Assembly (NCBI GenBank): GCA_009363875.1
Contig: CM018696.1
Coordinates: forward strand, 94,232,545 to 94,296,544
Length of the DNA stretch: 64,000 bases
Direction: 5' to 3'
DNA from: Mikania micrantha
Taxonomy: Eukaryota; Streptophyta; Magnoliopsida; Asterales; Asteraceae
Each line of letters begins with the position of its first letter. Positions within the stretch are counted from its first letter, which is position 1. Below are positions 15,001-24,406 of the stretch, piece by piece. Position numbers and translations under genes: made by a program. The notes below the pieces were generated by a model that worked only from the letters and a program-made list of their open reading frames with translations, did no database searches and was not told the origin of the DNA.

Positions 15001-15004
15001 CCAT
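1..15004 (-). CDS. PCFS4: PCFS4/Pcf11-like pre-mRNA cleavage and polyadenylation factor, 3' part off the left edge
   Basis: Exons read on the minus strand are 15004-14651, 13296-13195, 13091-12837, 9532-8846 and 840-124. Every junction is GT-AG and keeps frame, giving about 705 residues before the left edge. Exons 1-3 encode an RNA polymerase II CTD-interacting domain; recognisable parts are YLLDSIVKNIG and MRHLFGTWSTVFP. Exon 5 ends in the proline-rich LPPLPPGPPPVP stretch and GLFSSLMAQGLLSL typical of plant PCFS4. Known for the family: it binds the Pol II C-terminal domain and drives 3'-end cleavage in the nucleus; Arabidopsis PCFS4 affects FCA polyadenylation and flowering. The C-terminal zinc-finger part should lie left of position 1. 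The intron between exons 4 and 5 has grown to 8 kb through a same-strand copia insertion. The family call is firm; the exact paralogue is inferred. Confidence 0.9.
1169..1509 (-). repeat. 3' LTR of the copia element
   Basis: This copy matches 8242-8579 along its length with scattered substitutions. Its outer end reads TAAAG where the partner has TGAAG, and its inner end reads ATA where the partner has ACA, so both canonical TG/CA termini have decayed here. The polypurine tract follows directly. Confidence 0.88.
1517..3379 (-). pseudogene. copia reverse transcriptase-RNase H remnant
   Basis: Reading leftward, it starts with a spacer region (3379-3191). The RT follows, with FAPVRLILAIAAQRSW, the HHLDVKSAFLHGEL block, KALYGLKQAPRAWN and the catalytic VYVDDL. 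RNase H follows, with SCEAEFMAA and KHIDTRYHFIRE. Three kinds of damage are visible. A 202-bp tandem duplication at 2620-3023 repeats the first RT block and shifts frame. Another frame break lies near 1855-1931. The RNase H motif usually reading DSDHAGD is DSNHAIN, losing an acidic residue. The product would not be active. Confidence 0.88.
2620..3023. repeat. exact 202-bp tandem duplication inside the copia RT
   Basis: Positions 2620-2821 are repeated at 2822-3023 with no difference I can see. The unit covers the N-terminal RT block and, at 202 bp, is not a multiple of three, so it breaks the frame. Perfect identity in an otherwise decayed element means a recent event or an assembly error. 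Confidence 0.92.
3530..4263 (-). pseudogene. copia integrase remnant, interrupted upstream by a MITE
   Basis: The catalytic core is readable: the first Asp in YSDVCGPI, the second in LRTDNGGEF and the Glu in PQQNGVVERRNRTI. The copia hallmarks VYILNKTPTKAL and VIFGCVGYVKV follow. A stop (TAA) lies just before the first catalytic Asp, at the edge of the MITE at about 4262-5037. The upstream zinc-binding segment continues on the far side at 5040-5200 (KTQVCDGCMIGKQ). Confidence 0.85.
4262..5037. mobile_element. GCCTC-rich non-autonomous DNA element (hAT-like MITE)
   Basis: About 775 bp separates the two parts of the copia integrase. Both ends carry inverted GCCTC/GAGGC-rich sequence: aaggcgttgtgaggc on the left and gcctcgaggctcg near the right, each next to a poly-A/T run. 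The middle is AT-rich with repeated TTTGATTTTGAT-like motifs (4730-4830). No 8-bp target duplication could be identified, so the superfamily is tentative and the edges are approximate. Confidence 0.6.
5040..5606 (-). pseudogene. copia protease and GAG-pre-integrase remnant
   Basis: The protease starts at FLDNGASNHMTG; the usual catalytic Asp-Ser-Gly is Asp-Asn-Gly here. The domain continues through CVDIKGNGDIVLECK and VYFIPSLKSNITSLSQ. The pre-integrase segment at 5201-5040 has the zinc-binding CDGC and GKQTRSPFPTQ. A TRIM-like element inserted at 5607 cuts the protease from gag. Confidence 0.8.
5607..5908 (-). repeat. LTR (3') of the TRIM-like element
   Basis: A 302-bp repeat with TG/CA termini, nearly identical to 6748-7051 (two single-base indels and a substitution seen). 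The target duplication CTCCT precedes it. Confidence 0.92.
6748..7051 (-). repeat. LTR (5') of the TRIM-like element
   Basis: The 304-bp partner of 5607-5908. The primer-binding site lies at 6733-6745 and the right-hand CTCCT duplication at 7052-7056. Confidence 0.92.
7085..8105 (-). pseudogene. copia gag remnant with defective zinc knuckle
   Basis: Read leftward, it has the gag core DNYNVWAIRIKAVFRVHD, LLYQAILEELALHVS and MWSALKTRFVGADRV. After a TGA stop at about 7740 come TLQSEFEALKMSNGETIDEF and KLLGSVPDKF. The stop is what a CGA-to-TGA transition would give, as expected of methylated DNA. The zinc knuckle reads SFRCDNMGHYASEC: its first Cys is Ser. Confidence 0.85.
8242..8579 (-). repeat. 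5' LTR of the copia element
   Basis: The 338-bp partner of 1169-1509, with intact TG/CA ends. The degraded primer site lies just left of it (8229-8241). The flank TAAAC at 8580-8584 is the second half of the imperfect target duplication. Confidence 0.9.
9990..10190. repeat. ACATGTTTAA-rich degenerate repeat in a PCFS4-like intron
   Basis: The phrase (T)AACATGTTTAA recurs roughly eight times in 200 bp with variable spacing. It seems to belong to a longer low-copy element (about 9890-10680) now split by the MITE at 10205-10484. No coding potential. Confidence 0.5.
10205..10484. mobile_element. Mutator-type MITE with 9-bp target duplication
   Basis: A 280-bp fold-back element starts GAGTAAATTACGG and ends CCGTAATTTACTC. 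The long arms share tcttctatcaattcagcc and its complement. It is flanked on both sides by TAATAAAAA (10196-10204, 10485-10493), a perfect 9-bp duplication as made by Mutator-like transposases. No ORF. Confidence 0.88.
11171..11718. mobile_element. fold-back MITE in a PCFS4-like intron
   Basis: Imperfect inverted arms surround an AT-rich core. The left arm (cgacactcaaac...tgtctctttaaagcaactaaac) pairs with the reverse complement of the right arm (agtgacttaaaagagacaaag...gtaacttaac). The exact ends and target duplication are unclear. Confidence 0.55.
12060..12700 (+). mobile_element. RTE-type LINE 3' fragment
   Basis: The forward translation holds the conserved C-terminal end of an RTE ORF2: a region like RLRWFGH followed by RGRPKLTWDE, with stops. 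The 3' tail (about 12535-12660) is the conserved stem-like sequence with 'ctctttccttaaggatagagataaag' and 'cagaccctactaatagc'. It lies in a PCFS4-like intron, antisense to the gene. It is 5'-truncated and dead. Confidence 0.7.
13905..14040 (+). mobile_element. short RTE LINE/SINE 3' tail
   Basis: This is the same 3' tail family as at 12535-12660 (ggataagagttaaatttgcc, ccctactaattagtggga), ending in repeated TTTG. It lies in intron 1 of the PCFS4-like gene. Confidence 0.5.
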
Positions 15005-15136
15005 AGGGGATGGGTGTTTGCTCTTTGGAGTTCAGATTGATGTTTGTATGGCTAGGTCTGGGATTAGGGTTATGGCCAGGGTTTCAATCAGGGAAGGAAT
15101 AACACGATAAATATTATTTTCAAACAAGAACACGAA

Positions 15137-15711
15137 GTGGTGAGCTGAACCGAAACCGAGTTAACCGAAAAAAACCGAAACCGAACTTTTCGGTTTGGTT
15201 TCGGTTTTTCATATCTTAAAAAGCGAAATAACCGAACCTATTTGTTATTTTATTTAAAAATTAATATATATATATATATGTGTGTGTGTGTGTTGCTATT
15301 TTTATACTTACTTATCGGGATAACGTAAAGAGTCTACCGTTTGTAATGATAAAGATTTAGATTAAATTGTGTCAACCAAGATGAAGATCGTAATTATTTA
15401 AAATTTAGTTATTTACTTTTGTTTTTTTTAAATGTAAGAACATGATTATTATTATTTAGTTTTATTTTGATTAATTGGTGTTTGATCAATTAATTTGTGA
15501 ATTATCTATTGTTAACAATGTTTGCATTTTTAATATTAAGTGTGAAAGATAACAAAAAACAAAAACAAAAAAAAAAAGTAAAAAAACGAAAAAACCCAAA
15601 ATCGAACCGAAACCGACAAAAAAACGAAACCGAATGGTTTCTAATAACTAAAAACCAACTATGTCGGTTTCAGTTTTAGCCAAAAACCGAACCGAACCAA
15701 GCACACCTCTA
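15137..15711. mobile_element. AACCG-rich non-autonomous element upstream of the PCFS4-like gene
   Basis: Both ends are dense in AACCGAAACCG / CGGTTTCGGTTT in opposite orientation, around an AT-rich core with a (TA)n-(TG)n run at 15266-15292. The right end rc(aagcacacctcta) and the left gtggtgagc are loosely inverted. Such ends are common on plant hAT-like non-autonomous elements. It starts about 130 bp upstream of the PCFS4-like start codon, so it may overlap the promoter. The 60-residue ORF at 15497-15679 is AT-rich repeat and not a gene. Confidence 0.5.
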
Positions 15712-15746
15712 CACGAACTTATTAAAAAAAGGATAAAAAACACATA

Positions 15747-16545
15747 TCTTACTATCTTAATAAACAAAAATAATGTTTGCCACTTGTCACAATTTTAAAC
15801 CATTAGTGTCACTTGTCAACTTCATATCACATTTTTAATTCTCACTCTTATTAAGTAAAAATATTAACTCTCATATTCAATATTTATAATATTAATAATA
15901 TTATTGATCTTTTTAATGCTAAAAAGTTTTATAATCAATTAAAAATAATATTTTAATAATAAACTCTTTAAAAAAATTCTAAGATATTAATTTTTTCTAA
16001 AAATCAATATTTTCTAGAAATAAAAAAAATTTAAATATTATTATTAAGTAAAAATATTAACTCTCATATTCAATATTTATAATATTAATAATATTATTGA
16101 TCTTTTTAATGCTAAAAAGTTTTATAATCAATTAAAAATAATATTTTAATAATAAACTCTTTAAAAAAATTCTAAGATATTAATTTTTTCTAAAAATCAA
16201 TATTTTCTAGAAATAAAAAAAATTTAAATTAGTATTTATTAGAACTTTTTTTTCTCTAAAAATTATGTATTCTAAATTTTTTTAAAAAAATATAATTTAG
16301 ACTATAATACATAGATCTTAAAGAATAGTTTTTTTATAAACAAATGAAATTTTGTAGTATTAAAATTTTAAAAATTAATTTCTTCTAAAACTAAAGTTTT
16401 TTATCATTGTTTTATTACTTAAGTACTTAGTAATATGCATTTTAAACATTTTATATTAAACTATTATTTTATAATTTATAAATTTTTATTGCTAAGTATT
16501 TAATATTTTATATTAAATCCGTGTAACACACGGGGTATACTCTAG
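15747..16545 (+). mobile_element. non-autonomous Helitron
   Basis: It begins TCTTACTATCTTAATAAA and ends with the hairpin CCGTGTAACACACGG (16519-16533), then CTAG (16542-16545). The flanks are A (15746) and T (16546), the expected A|T target without duplication. It has no coding capacity. Inside, 15851-16036 is repeated at 16044-16229 (period 193 bp). Confidence 0.85.
15851..16229 (+). repeat. 193-bp tandem duplication inside the Helitron
   Basis: Two nearly identical copies start at 15851 and 16044, sharing the phrase ttaagtaaaaatattaactc through ctagaaataaaaaaaattt. Confidence 0.9.
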
Positions 16546-19080
16546 TTTGGTATAAAAAAAAGTTGCCACAATCTCGTATAAGTCTTAAATAACACATGAT
16601 ACATGGCATGATAATCGACAACGTATTCGCAACGAAAATCCACAAAAATCTTAAATGCATATTGTATTATGATGTAAAAAACACTATTAAACTTCCAATT
16701 TAAGCATCTCACTATGAAAATTACAAAGGTATGAGTAGCAAATTACCTGGTCGGCTGATGGGAGGAGCCAAGGAGGAAGGCTGAAGACGTTAAGATAACT
16801 AATGGAGGATTGCTAGCCAAAGGGACGTAGATGGCTGTTGGGAGGAGTCGATGAAGAAGACCGAAGAGCCGAAGGGACGAAGACGGAGATGGCCGAAGGG
16901 ACGAAGACGCGGATCGTATGAGCCGAAGAGGAAGACCGACTCACCCAAAATGCGAAGACGATTTTGGTTCTTTTGGATGGAGTTATGCCGTTCTGATTTA
17001 GGGTTAGGAAGGCTAGGAAGTTTGGTGTTTTAATTCAAGATGTGTGGACAACGGTTTTTACTAGGTTATTAACACGTATATTACACAAGAAGAATAAAAA
17101 TATATTATTAATTAATAGTTACCAATAAAAATTTAAACTATATAAGATGATTTTTCAACATTAAATATGATTATATATAATTTCATATATTAAATAAGAA
17201 AATAATAAGTTTTTTTAACACTAATTTTTCCAAAGTTTTTTCTTTAAATATTTCATTTTGGAAAACTACTTTTAAAAATTCTATATTCTATAGCAATTTA
17301 GTTTTTTTTTAATATTAATGTATTTTTAATGTATTAAAAAAGTATTGTTTTCAATTTAAAAATGCGTGTCAAGTATATTTAATATTATTATTTAATATAT
17401 GATATATTTAATAGGAGATATAGGCGGGAACAAGAAGTATAAATGTGCTCTAAAAATGTGTAATATGTTTTCATGTCTTTGAATATCTAATGTTCTTTAT
17501 AATCACAACGGTAAAAGGATTAGTTTTGGCAGTTCATATATTTCTTATAAAAGCATAAAATTTGAATAATCTTAATATTATAGGTAAGTAATAAACTTTA
17601 TATAAGTAAGGGAGGGTATTGGCATTTGATGTCTTAATATATATGAATGCTAGCTTGTTGGGAAAATAGAGGGAGGAGGAAGGAGTATGTTATTAATGGT
17701 GGACACATGGCTGGTAGCTTGTCTTTCAACCATAAATTTCTTGCAAGTTTGCACTAGAAAAACAACAAATGTTGCTTGATAAAAAGGTGATTATCAAACT
17801 GTTAATGGTATTGGTTGGAAGTGGAACCAAGCATGTCCTTCATTACGCTTTTGCATGCATGTACAAGTCAATGGTAGTTGGTGCAAAATGAGATGGCTTG
17901 TAGATAAATATAGGATATTAATGCAAAGGTTGTTTGTAATACTAAACGACCTATTTGATAAAATTTTGTATGGCAGTCAAATAAACGAAAATGAATAAAG
18001 GTTGATGTATTTGCATTACATACATGATTGGAAATACTCCAAATGATGGTGCACTAGCAAAAAAAAAACTGATGATAAATCAATTTGGTGGTATGATTTA
18101 TGAGAATGTCCAAAGACCAACTACACTTACTTACATCATACTTTGTATCAGTGGCCATATAGGAATATGTGACCTCATGGTGTGTCATTTAATCAATCTT
18201 TGCATTAGTATCTATTTGAGCAAGTTTGACAAGTTGCATGACGTCACCTCATATCTACTATATACAAGTACAATTATTAAGTTGATGAAGACAATAACAT
18301 ATAAAGTAAGAATTTACAACATACCTCCCGCACCAAGTACGATCGTTTTTTCTCACTCATTCACACCTTAGATTTTTTCCCTCCCCTAAATTGTTTGGCG
18401 AACAGACTTATAGCTTTGAACAACCATTTTCAGGCCTTATGGATACATCATATTACGACTTAAATCAACACATGCAACATCACCCGTTTAACCTTATATT
18501 TACCCACATGTTTTATTGGCATTTGCCATTAAAAAAAGGTTAATATATGCAAATATTATACGTCTTCATTACATTCAACCAAAGAGCACATTATCATGGG
18601 TGGAACCTACGAGACACATGACGATAATAACATGTTAATCGTGATATAAAATTCATGTCTTTAGTCAAAAAATACATACTTTTAATAAGCTTTATAAAGT
18701 TTCACACAATTATCCTTTTAAGCTAATTGGTAAGAACAATTTTAAAGTATAAGTACGTTGCAATGATTGTTTGTTAATAAATATCAAAATGCAAATAAAA
18801 AATAGATCGTAATAATTGTCACTTTGTTGAAAAATGAGTGTAAATAAACCTAAAAGCATACCAAAAAGTAGATCGATTTAAAAAAATAAACTTAAAGTAA
18901 ATGTAATGATAAAAGAGAAATACAAAACTAAAATATAAAAACAAACAGAAAGGAAGAAATAAAACTTAAAGACCTAAGGTGTGGAGGGGTTTTAACATAG
19001 GTTCTATATGTTAGAGCGAGATATGTAAACCATGATGCCAGTGGTTATGTTTGTTTACTATTCATACAATACAATTCATA
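16546..19080. other. intergenic stretch without a supported gene
   Basis: 16750-17030 is a GA-rich patch repeating gaagggacgaagac. A small ORF there (16851-17033) looks like repeat, not protein. 17061-17450 resembles the Helitron at 60378-60779. From 17450 to 19080 the sequence is unique AT-rich DNA; the 115-residue ORF at 18024-18371 has no recognisable motif or gene structure. Confidence 0.6.
17061..17450 (-). mobile_element. degraded Helitron relative
   Basis: It starts CTAGGTTATTAACACGTATATTACAC, the mirror of a Helitron 3' end. It then follows the 60378-60779 element closely (taatgtattaaaaa, tatttaataggaga). The 5' end is not clear. Confidence 0.5.
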
Positions 19081-19159
19081 CATATGTGTGTATACACATG
19101 TATGATGTATGTATGTATGTTATCCTAACAATGATTTGGGCTAAATGTAAAATATTATG

Positions 19160-19555
19160 TGTGTAGTAATGTTCCATTGTTAATACATCTTGATTTCAGT
19201 TTCCCAAATAATCACGACAAGATCAACACAAATTATTGTTTTTTATCATGACCTTTATTGCATATGTGCAAGTTTACTTTTTTTTTTTATGTGTGCATGT
19301 TAATTCATAAGTGTTTGTGATTTAAGACAGGTGTAAGTTTACATTACTGTGTCAACATATATTTAATGTGATAAAAACTCACATTAGTGTAAGATATTAA
19401 AAAAATAAAAATTTGCACAGACACATAAAAGACACATAGTTTTGTACATGTATGATAAATGTTATGAAAAAAAGAACCAAAGATTTGAGTTGATCTTGGC
19501 TGAGTTATTTGGGTTATTGCATTTTAAGAGAGCTAATATTCTATCCCAATCATAT
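19160..19555. mobile_element. fold-back MITE next to a (TA)n tract
   Basis: Inverted arms: taatcacgacaagatcaac and tttatcatgacctttattgc on the left pair with gttgatcttggctgagtta and gataaatgttatgaaaaaaag on the right. A (TA)n run follows at 19553-19578. It is the same family as 57838-58215. Confidence 0.65.
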
Positions 19556-19830
19556 ATATATATATATATATATATATAGGAAAGAGCTCAATTGTTAACT
19601 CTTCCTTATTGCGATAACCGAATAACCACATCATATTAGCCTGGGCCCATATTAAAGTTAATATAAAGGTGCATTTTTTTCTTCTTGTTTAATCAATGTA
19701 AAATGATTGTTTTTAATTAAAAGGGCATATGGGTAATTTTACATATTGAATTAATTTTCGTTGTCATTTTTCTTTAATTTTTAACAATACCTTGTTAATT
19801 TCATAAAACAAAAAAAATTATATACAATAC

Positions 19831-20272
19831 AAATTACACTTACATGAAATTTAAACATAAAATTACATAAACATAATAGATTACATAACATGGTATAAAT
19901 AAACATAATATATGTACACTGTAAGTTGATGTAGATTGATGTAAGTGATTTTGTTACGTTAATGTAAAGTTGTTGTAAGTTGCTGCAAGTTGATGTAAAT
20001 TAACTTGTTACAATAACTGTAAACTTGTTTCCAGATCTGGATACGTTCATAGACTCATTTTTACATCAAGAACGTATATAATATAAATTACACTTACATG
20101 AAATTCAGACATAAAACTACATAAAAATAATAGATTACATAATATGGTATAAATAGACAAATACATGTACATTGTAAGTTGATGTAAAACGAACATGTTA
20201 CAATAACTGTAAACTCGTTTCAAGATCAGGATACATTCATGCACTCATTTTTACGTCAAGAATATTTTCGAG
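19831..20272 (+). repeat. 254-bp tandem duplication
   Basis: The phrase aaattacacttacatgaaatt starts at 19831 and again at 20085. Both copies run through ttacaataactgtaaact and catttttac(a/g)tcaagaa. The second copy is shorter. The 65-residue minus ORF at 20047-20244 is a by-product. Confidence 0.75.
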
Positions 20273-20879
20273 ACTCCCCTGCAGCTATGAAAAAAAAAGA
20301 ATCCGTATTAAAGTGTGAACAAAAAGGAAAATAAAAAGGAACGTGTAACATTTCAGTAATTCATGAAAATTCATTAACGAGAAATCGAGAAGCTATTTTA
20401 TGCACACGGTGATCATAATAATAATAATAACTATAACGACAACAATAATAACAATTTCGACGTTTTATTTTTTTAGTTATTAAATAGCTTTGATAAAATA
20501 ATAATATACATATATTATATTAAAGCATTATTAAAATGTATAAGTATTTTTATTTATATAAATCTTGAGATTTGATAACTTATATAAACAACACACACAA
20601 GTATATATATATATATATAAACAAATTTCAAGCAAGCTTGATAAAACAAAAAGTAATGCAATTGTATATATATACATTCCATGGTGATTTTATAAAGTTT
20701 AGTAAGATCCTATTAAACAATTAGCAAAATAAATAAATATTACTATTTATACAAATAAATTATATAAACTATACAAGTATAAATTTAGGGATTTTATGAA
20801 AATTGCTATAAACCTTTTTATACAAACTATGAGGACCAAAACTACAAATTTCGAAACTAAGAACTTGAAAGAGAAAGGA

Positions 20880-23463
20880 GGGGGACTGTTTTTGCAATTT
20901 AGTCAAACTTCACCTTCATCTCCAACCCATTTCCCCCCATGATACCCGTTTGCCCCATCTTCGACCCATATCGGTTTTAGCTCAAAATTCGGAGATAAAC
21001 TCGATCAATATTCAAAATTTAACTGCCTACGAACTTTGTGGGATCATTATCAGCTACCAATTCAACGAATTAAAGTCAAAACAATATGAAAATAGTTCCT
21101 AAACGTTTGTAACCGATCGAGCATGCTAAATTCCATATAAACCAACACAAAAATCAAATTAAACCCATCCCTTGGTGCGTATGCCATCTGCGAATCATTC
21201 TGAGCACACAAAACACAATCAAAGTCGAATAAACCTTGCGAATCAGACAGCCAAAGCTCTCGGCCGTCTGCTTCTGTACATGAGCTCGAAACCGCATTAA
21301 AATGAAACAAAAGTAAGTATTCTATACATCACTCTACTCGTTTTTCAATTCTTAACAAAAGCCCCAAAGTTTTAGATTCAAACGGATGCGAACTAGATCG
21401 AATTTGAATGAGATTGGATCTAGGGTTCGGTTTGGTTTAAGCTGATTTGGGATTTAACCGAGGCATATGATAAAACAAATTAAAATTTAATCGCGAGCAA
21501 GGCTCCTAGTTCGGCCGGCTTATGCGAGCGTGGATGGAGCCGATGGTCGCGGCTTCGAGCCCAGGCCGAGGCAGTTTTGACTCTTTTTTTTATTTATCTT
21601 TTTCTTTTTATTTAAAACTTGTTTTAAAATGTTATTTTCACATAAATTTTTATAAATTAATACTTACAGTTTTAGTCAATAAAACATAAATATTATGAAT
21701 ATATATATATATGTATATAACTATACTTAAGGTTTATTTTTGAATATTATAAAACTTATAATATTATATTTATCTACGGTTTATAAAATACAAATAAGTA
21801 TTTTATTTTATATAATTATCTAAGGTTTTATAAAATATAAAACAAGGATATTTATATCTATCAAATAACATTAATTAGAATTTTATGTAAAAGAATGAAA
21901 CTTATTATTTACATTAAAAATGTTTATTTTTAAATAGTATATGACCTTTTAAACGTCGCATTTAATTATTAAAGTTATTTATTAACTTTAATTTTGATAA
22001 AAAAATTTTAAAAAAAAGGGATATGTTACAAAGTTGTTGTAGTGACTTTAACTTTTGTAATTTTTTTTATTATTATTCATTCAAAGTAATATGTTATCCA
22101 ACTTATTTTAAATAACTATGACTTTATATATATTAACATTTAGAATAATATTTTTATACCTACAAACCATCCTTACAACTTACTAATTATATTATTATTA
22201 TTAATGCTATTACTATTATTTTAATCTATTTATTAACAATTATTACTTACTTATTTACTTCTAAATATGTATTAAACTTTAAATGGATATCTAATTTGAA
22301 ACATAAACTTTAAACGACTTGGTTTTACATATAAAACCTTTTTGAACAAATTAATATGAAGACATTTGAACATGAAGTACAATTACAATATTGTAATTGT
22401 GTTATGAATTCTATAGGAAGTTAAAGTTACGTTAGCTTACATTTGTTTAAACGATATAGGATAACTTGTATTGTGTTGCACAAACTACACACTTGGCATC
22501 AGTTATTTGCAAAGATTACATCATCAATCAAGATGAGTCTTCATAGCCCCTCTTTTTACTTGTTTTAAAGTTTTAGGGGTTAAACATGTCAACTTATGAA
22601 CTTTTCTTTAAACTTTATTCCATGTGAACTTTGCTTTATGACATAAACTGTAGTGAACTTAGCTTAAGCTTGCATTGATCATAACTTTAGTAAACTATGA
22701 TAGATCTATTGGATTGACTATCCCACCCAGGTTGGGTTTACCTTTGTGGTAAATCTGTAGTGATTGGTTACTACTTCGGCATTGTTAGGAATGCTAGCTT
22801 GGTCACAACTTTACTTTTGATATGTGTATGGTTTACTTACATGTTTTATTTCATATTAGCTTATATTCACATGTGACAACTTATCATTCTCAAACTATTT
22901 TTTGTGTGCGTGCTTAAAACCTTTGAAGCTCACCAACTTTCTAGTTGATCTTGTTTTAAACATGTTGCAGGTGGAATTGCTATCTAAGATTATCTTGATG
23001 ATCAAATTAGAGCTTGGACCTAGTTAGTAGTTAGTTTGTTGATATGTAATATTTTGTAATGACACTGAATGTAAATAAATACAATATAGTACCTGGTGCT
23101 TTTGAACAATCTACACTTCGTGTACGTCCCGATGATTCTGCCATTGGTCGGGGTGTTACAGAACATGCATAAACAAACAGAGGGTGATGCGTAAGACATG
23201 AAGGTAACAAGAACTATCAAACCTTTAAATGGTGCCTAAGACTTGTACACCTATGCTTAACAACTTGTGCATCATAATTCACCTGTTAGGTTAATTGAGG
23301 GAACCGGTCACCACTATAGACTCAACCAAAGAAGGGTGAACCATCACCATATGCTCAACCGGAGAAGGGTGAACCATCGCCATAGACTAAACCGGAGAAA
23401 GGTGCGCTAGAATAGCCATAACTGTCATTGGTGAGCCCCCGTAAATACTTTAATCAAAGCTAA
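20880..23463. other. gene-free stretch with LTR-like debris
   Basis: No convincing gene. The small minus ORF at 21062-21310 has no recognisable domain. 21495-21567 is tRNA-like. About 22960-23160 ends gtcggggtgttaca, a terminus typical of gypsy-type LTRs, but I found no matching start. 23305-23405 holds about three diverged ~37-bp units of 'gaagggtgaaccatc'. Confidence 0.5.
21495..21567 (+). repeat. tRNA-like sequence (SINE head or tRNA pseudogene)
   Basis: TAGTTCGGCCGGC resembles a Pol III A box. GGCTTCGAGCCC, about 45 bp downstream, resembles a B box. No complete cloverleaf with CCA-ready ends is evident, so this is not called a tRNA gene. Confidence 0.4.
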
Positions 23464-24406
23464 GACTATCCACTATCATGAGATTTTATCACAACCGGTT
23501 GCCAACTTTCACAAAAAGACAAAATATTAATAATTTTTTAAAAATGGAAAAGTCACGATTGGTTGGTGCAGCAAACCATGGTTGCAAACTTGATTGCTCC
23601 ATTTCATTACAAAATAAATCACAAAAGCCCACAAATAAAAGTTTGTTTTTTTTGATCGGCACTTTATTTTTTTTATTAATAAATTATTTATATCTAAATT
23701 ATTTTTTCTTTCTTGTCTTATCTTATATTCTTTTCTTATCTAAAAAATCCAAAGTATCAACATTTATTAGATTTTATCCTCTTATCTTATCCAAAAACTT
23801 TAAAATAATCAATATTTATTCAAAAAATATAAAAAAAATACAAAAAAAATCATGATTTTTCATCTATATATAGGTTTTAAATTTATTAACTTTCATACCA
23901 ACTTTACATTCTATATCTCTCTTTTATTGTTCATATTTATATAACCATGGATCCGTATTCAAATATGTATACGAATCTTGATAATTCTGAAAATTATGAA
24001 AACTCTCAACACTACCAAAATCTTTCGTTTTTTTTCAAATCCAAGCCAACTTCCTTTCACTCAAAATCCTCACATGTCACAAAGTACTGAAAAGCAAACA
24101 CGAACAACTAAATGGGATGCTGCTGAAGACATTGCTTTAATGTCGGCATGGGTTATGGTTAGTGGAGACAGAATTAATGGAAAAAACAAGAAGAAAACAT
24201 CATTGTGGGCAGAAGTAAAGATGATCTATGATGCAACTCGAGCAGAAAATCCAGAAAAGCTAGGTGAGAGGAATGTTGAGCAAATGAAAGGTCGATTTTG
24301 TCGACTTAACGAAAACGCCAACAAATGGGTTGCTGCATGCCATGAAGCATATCGCCAAGCAAAAAAGTGGAATGTCTCAAAAAGACATTGAGAAGGATGC
24401 TCACAA

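Noticed and set aside
16851..17033. Arginine-rich 60-residue ORF
   Set aside because: Built from repeated gaagggacgaagac units; no support for translation.
18024..18371. 115-residue ORF in the intergenic region
   Set aside because: No recognisable motif, no gene context, AT-rich composition; probably chance.
23041..23160. Possible solo LTR ending at gtgttaca 23160
   Set aside because: The GAACA flank at 20191-20195 matched, but the sequence there belongs to the 254-bp tandem repeat, not an LTR start.
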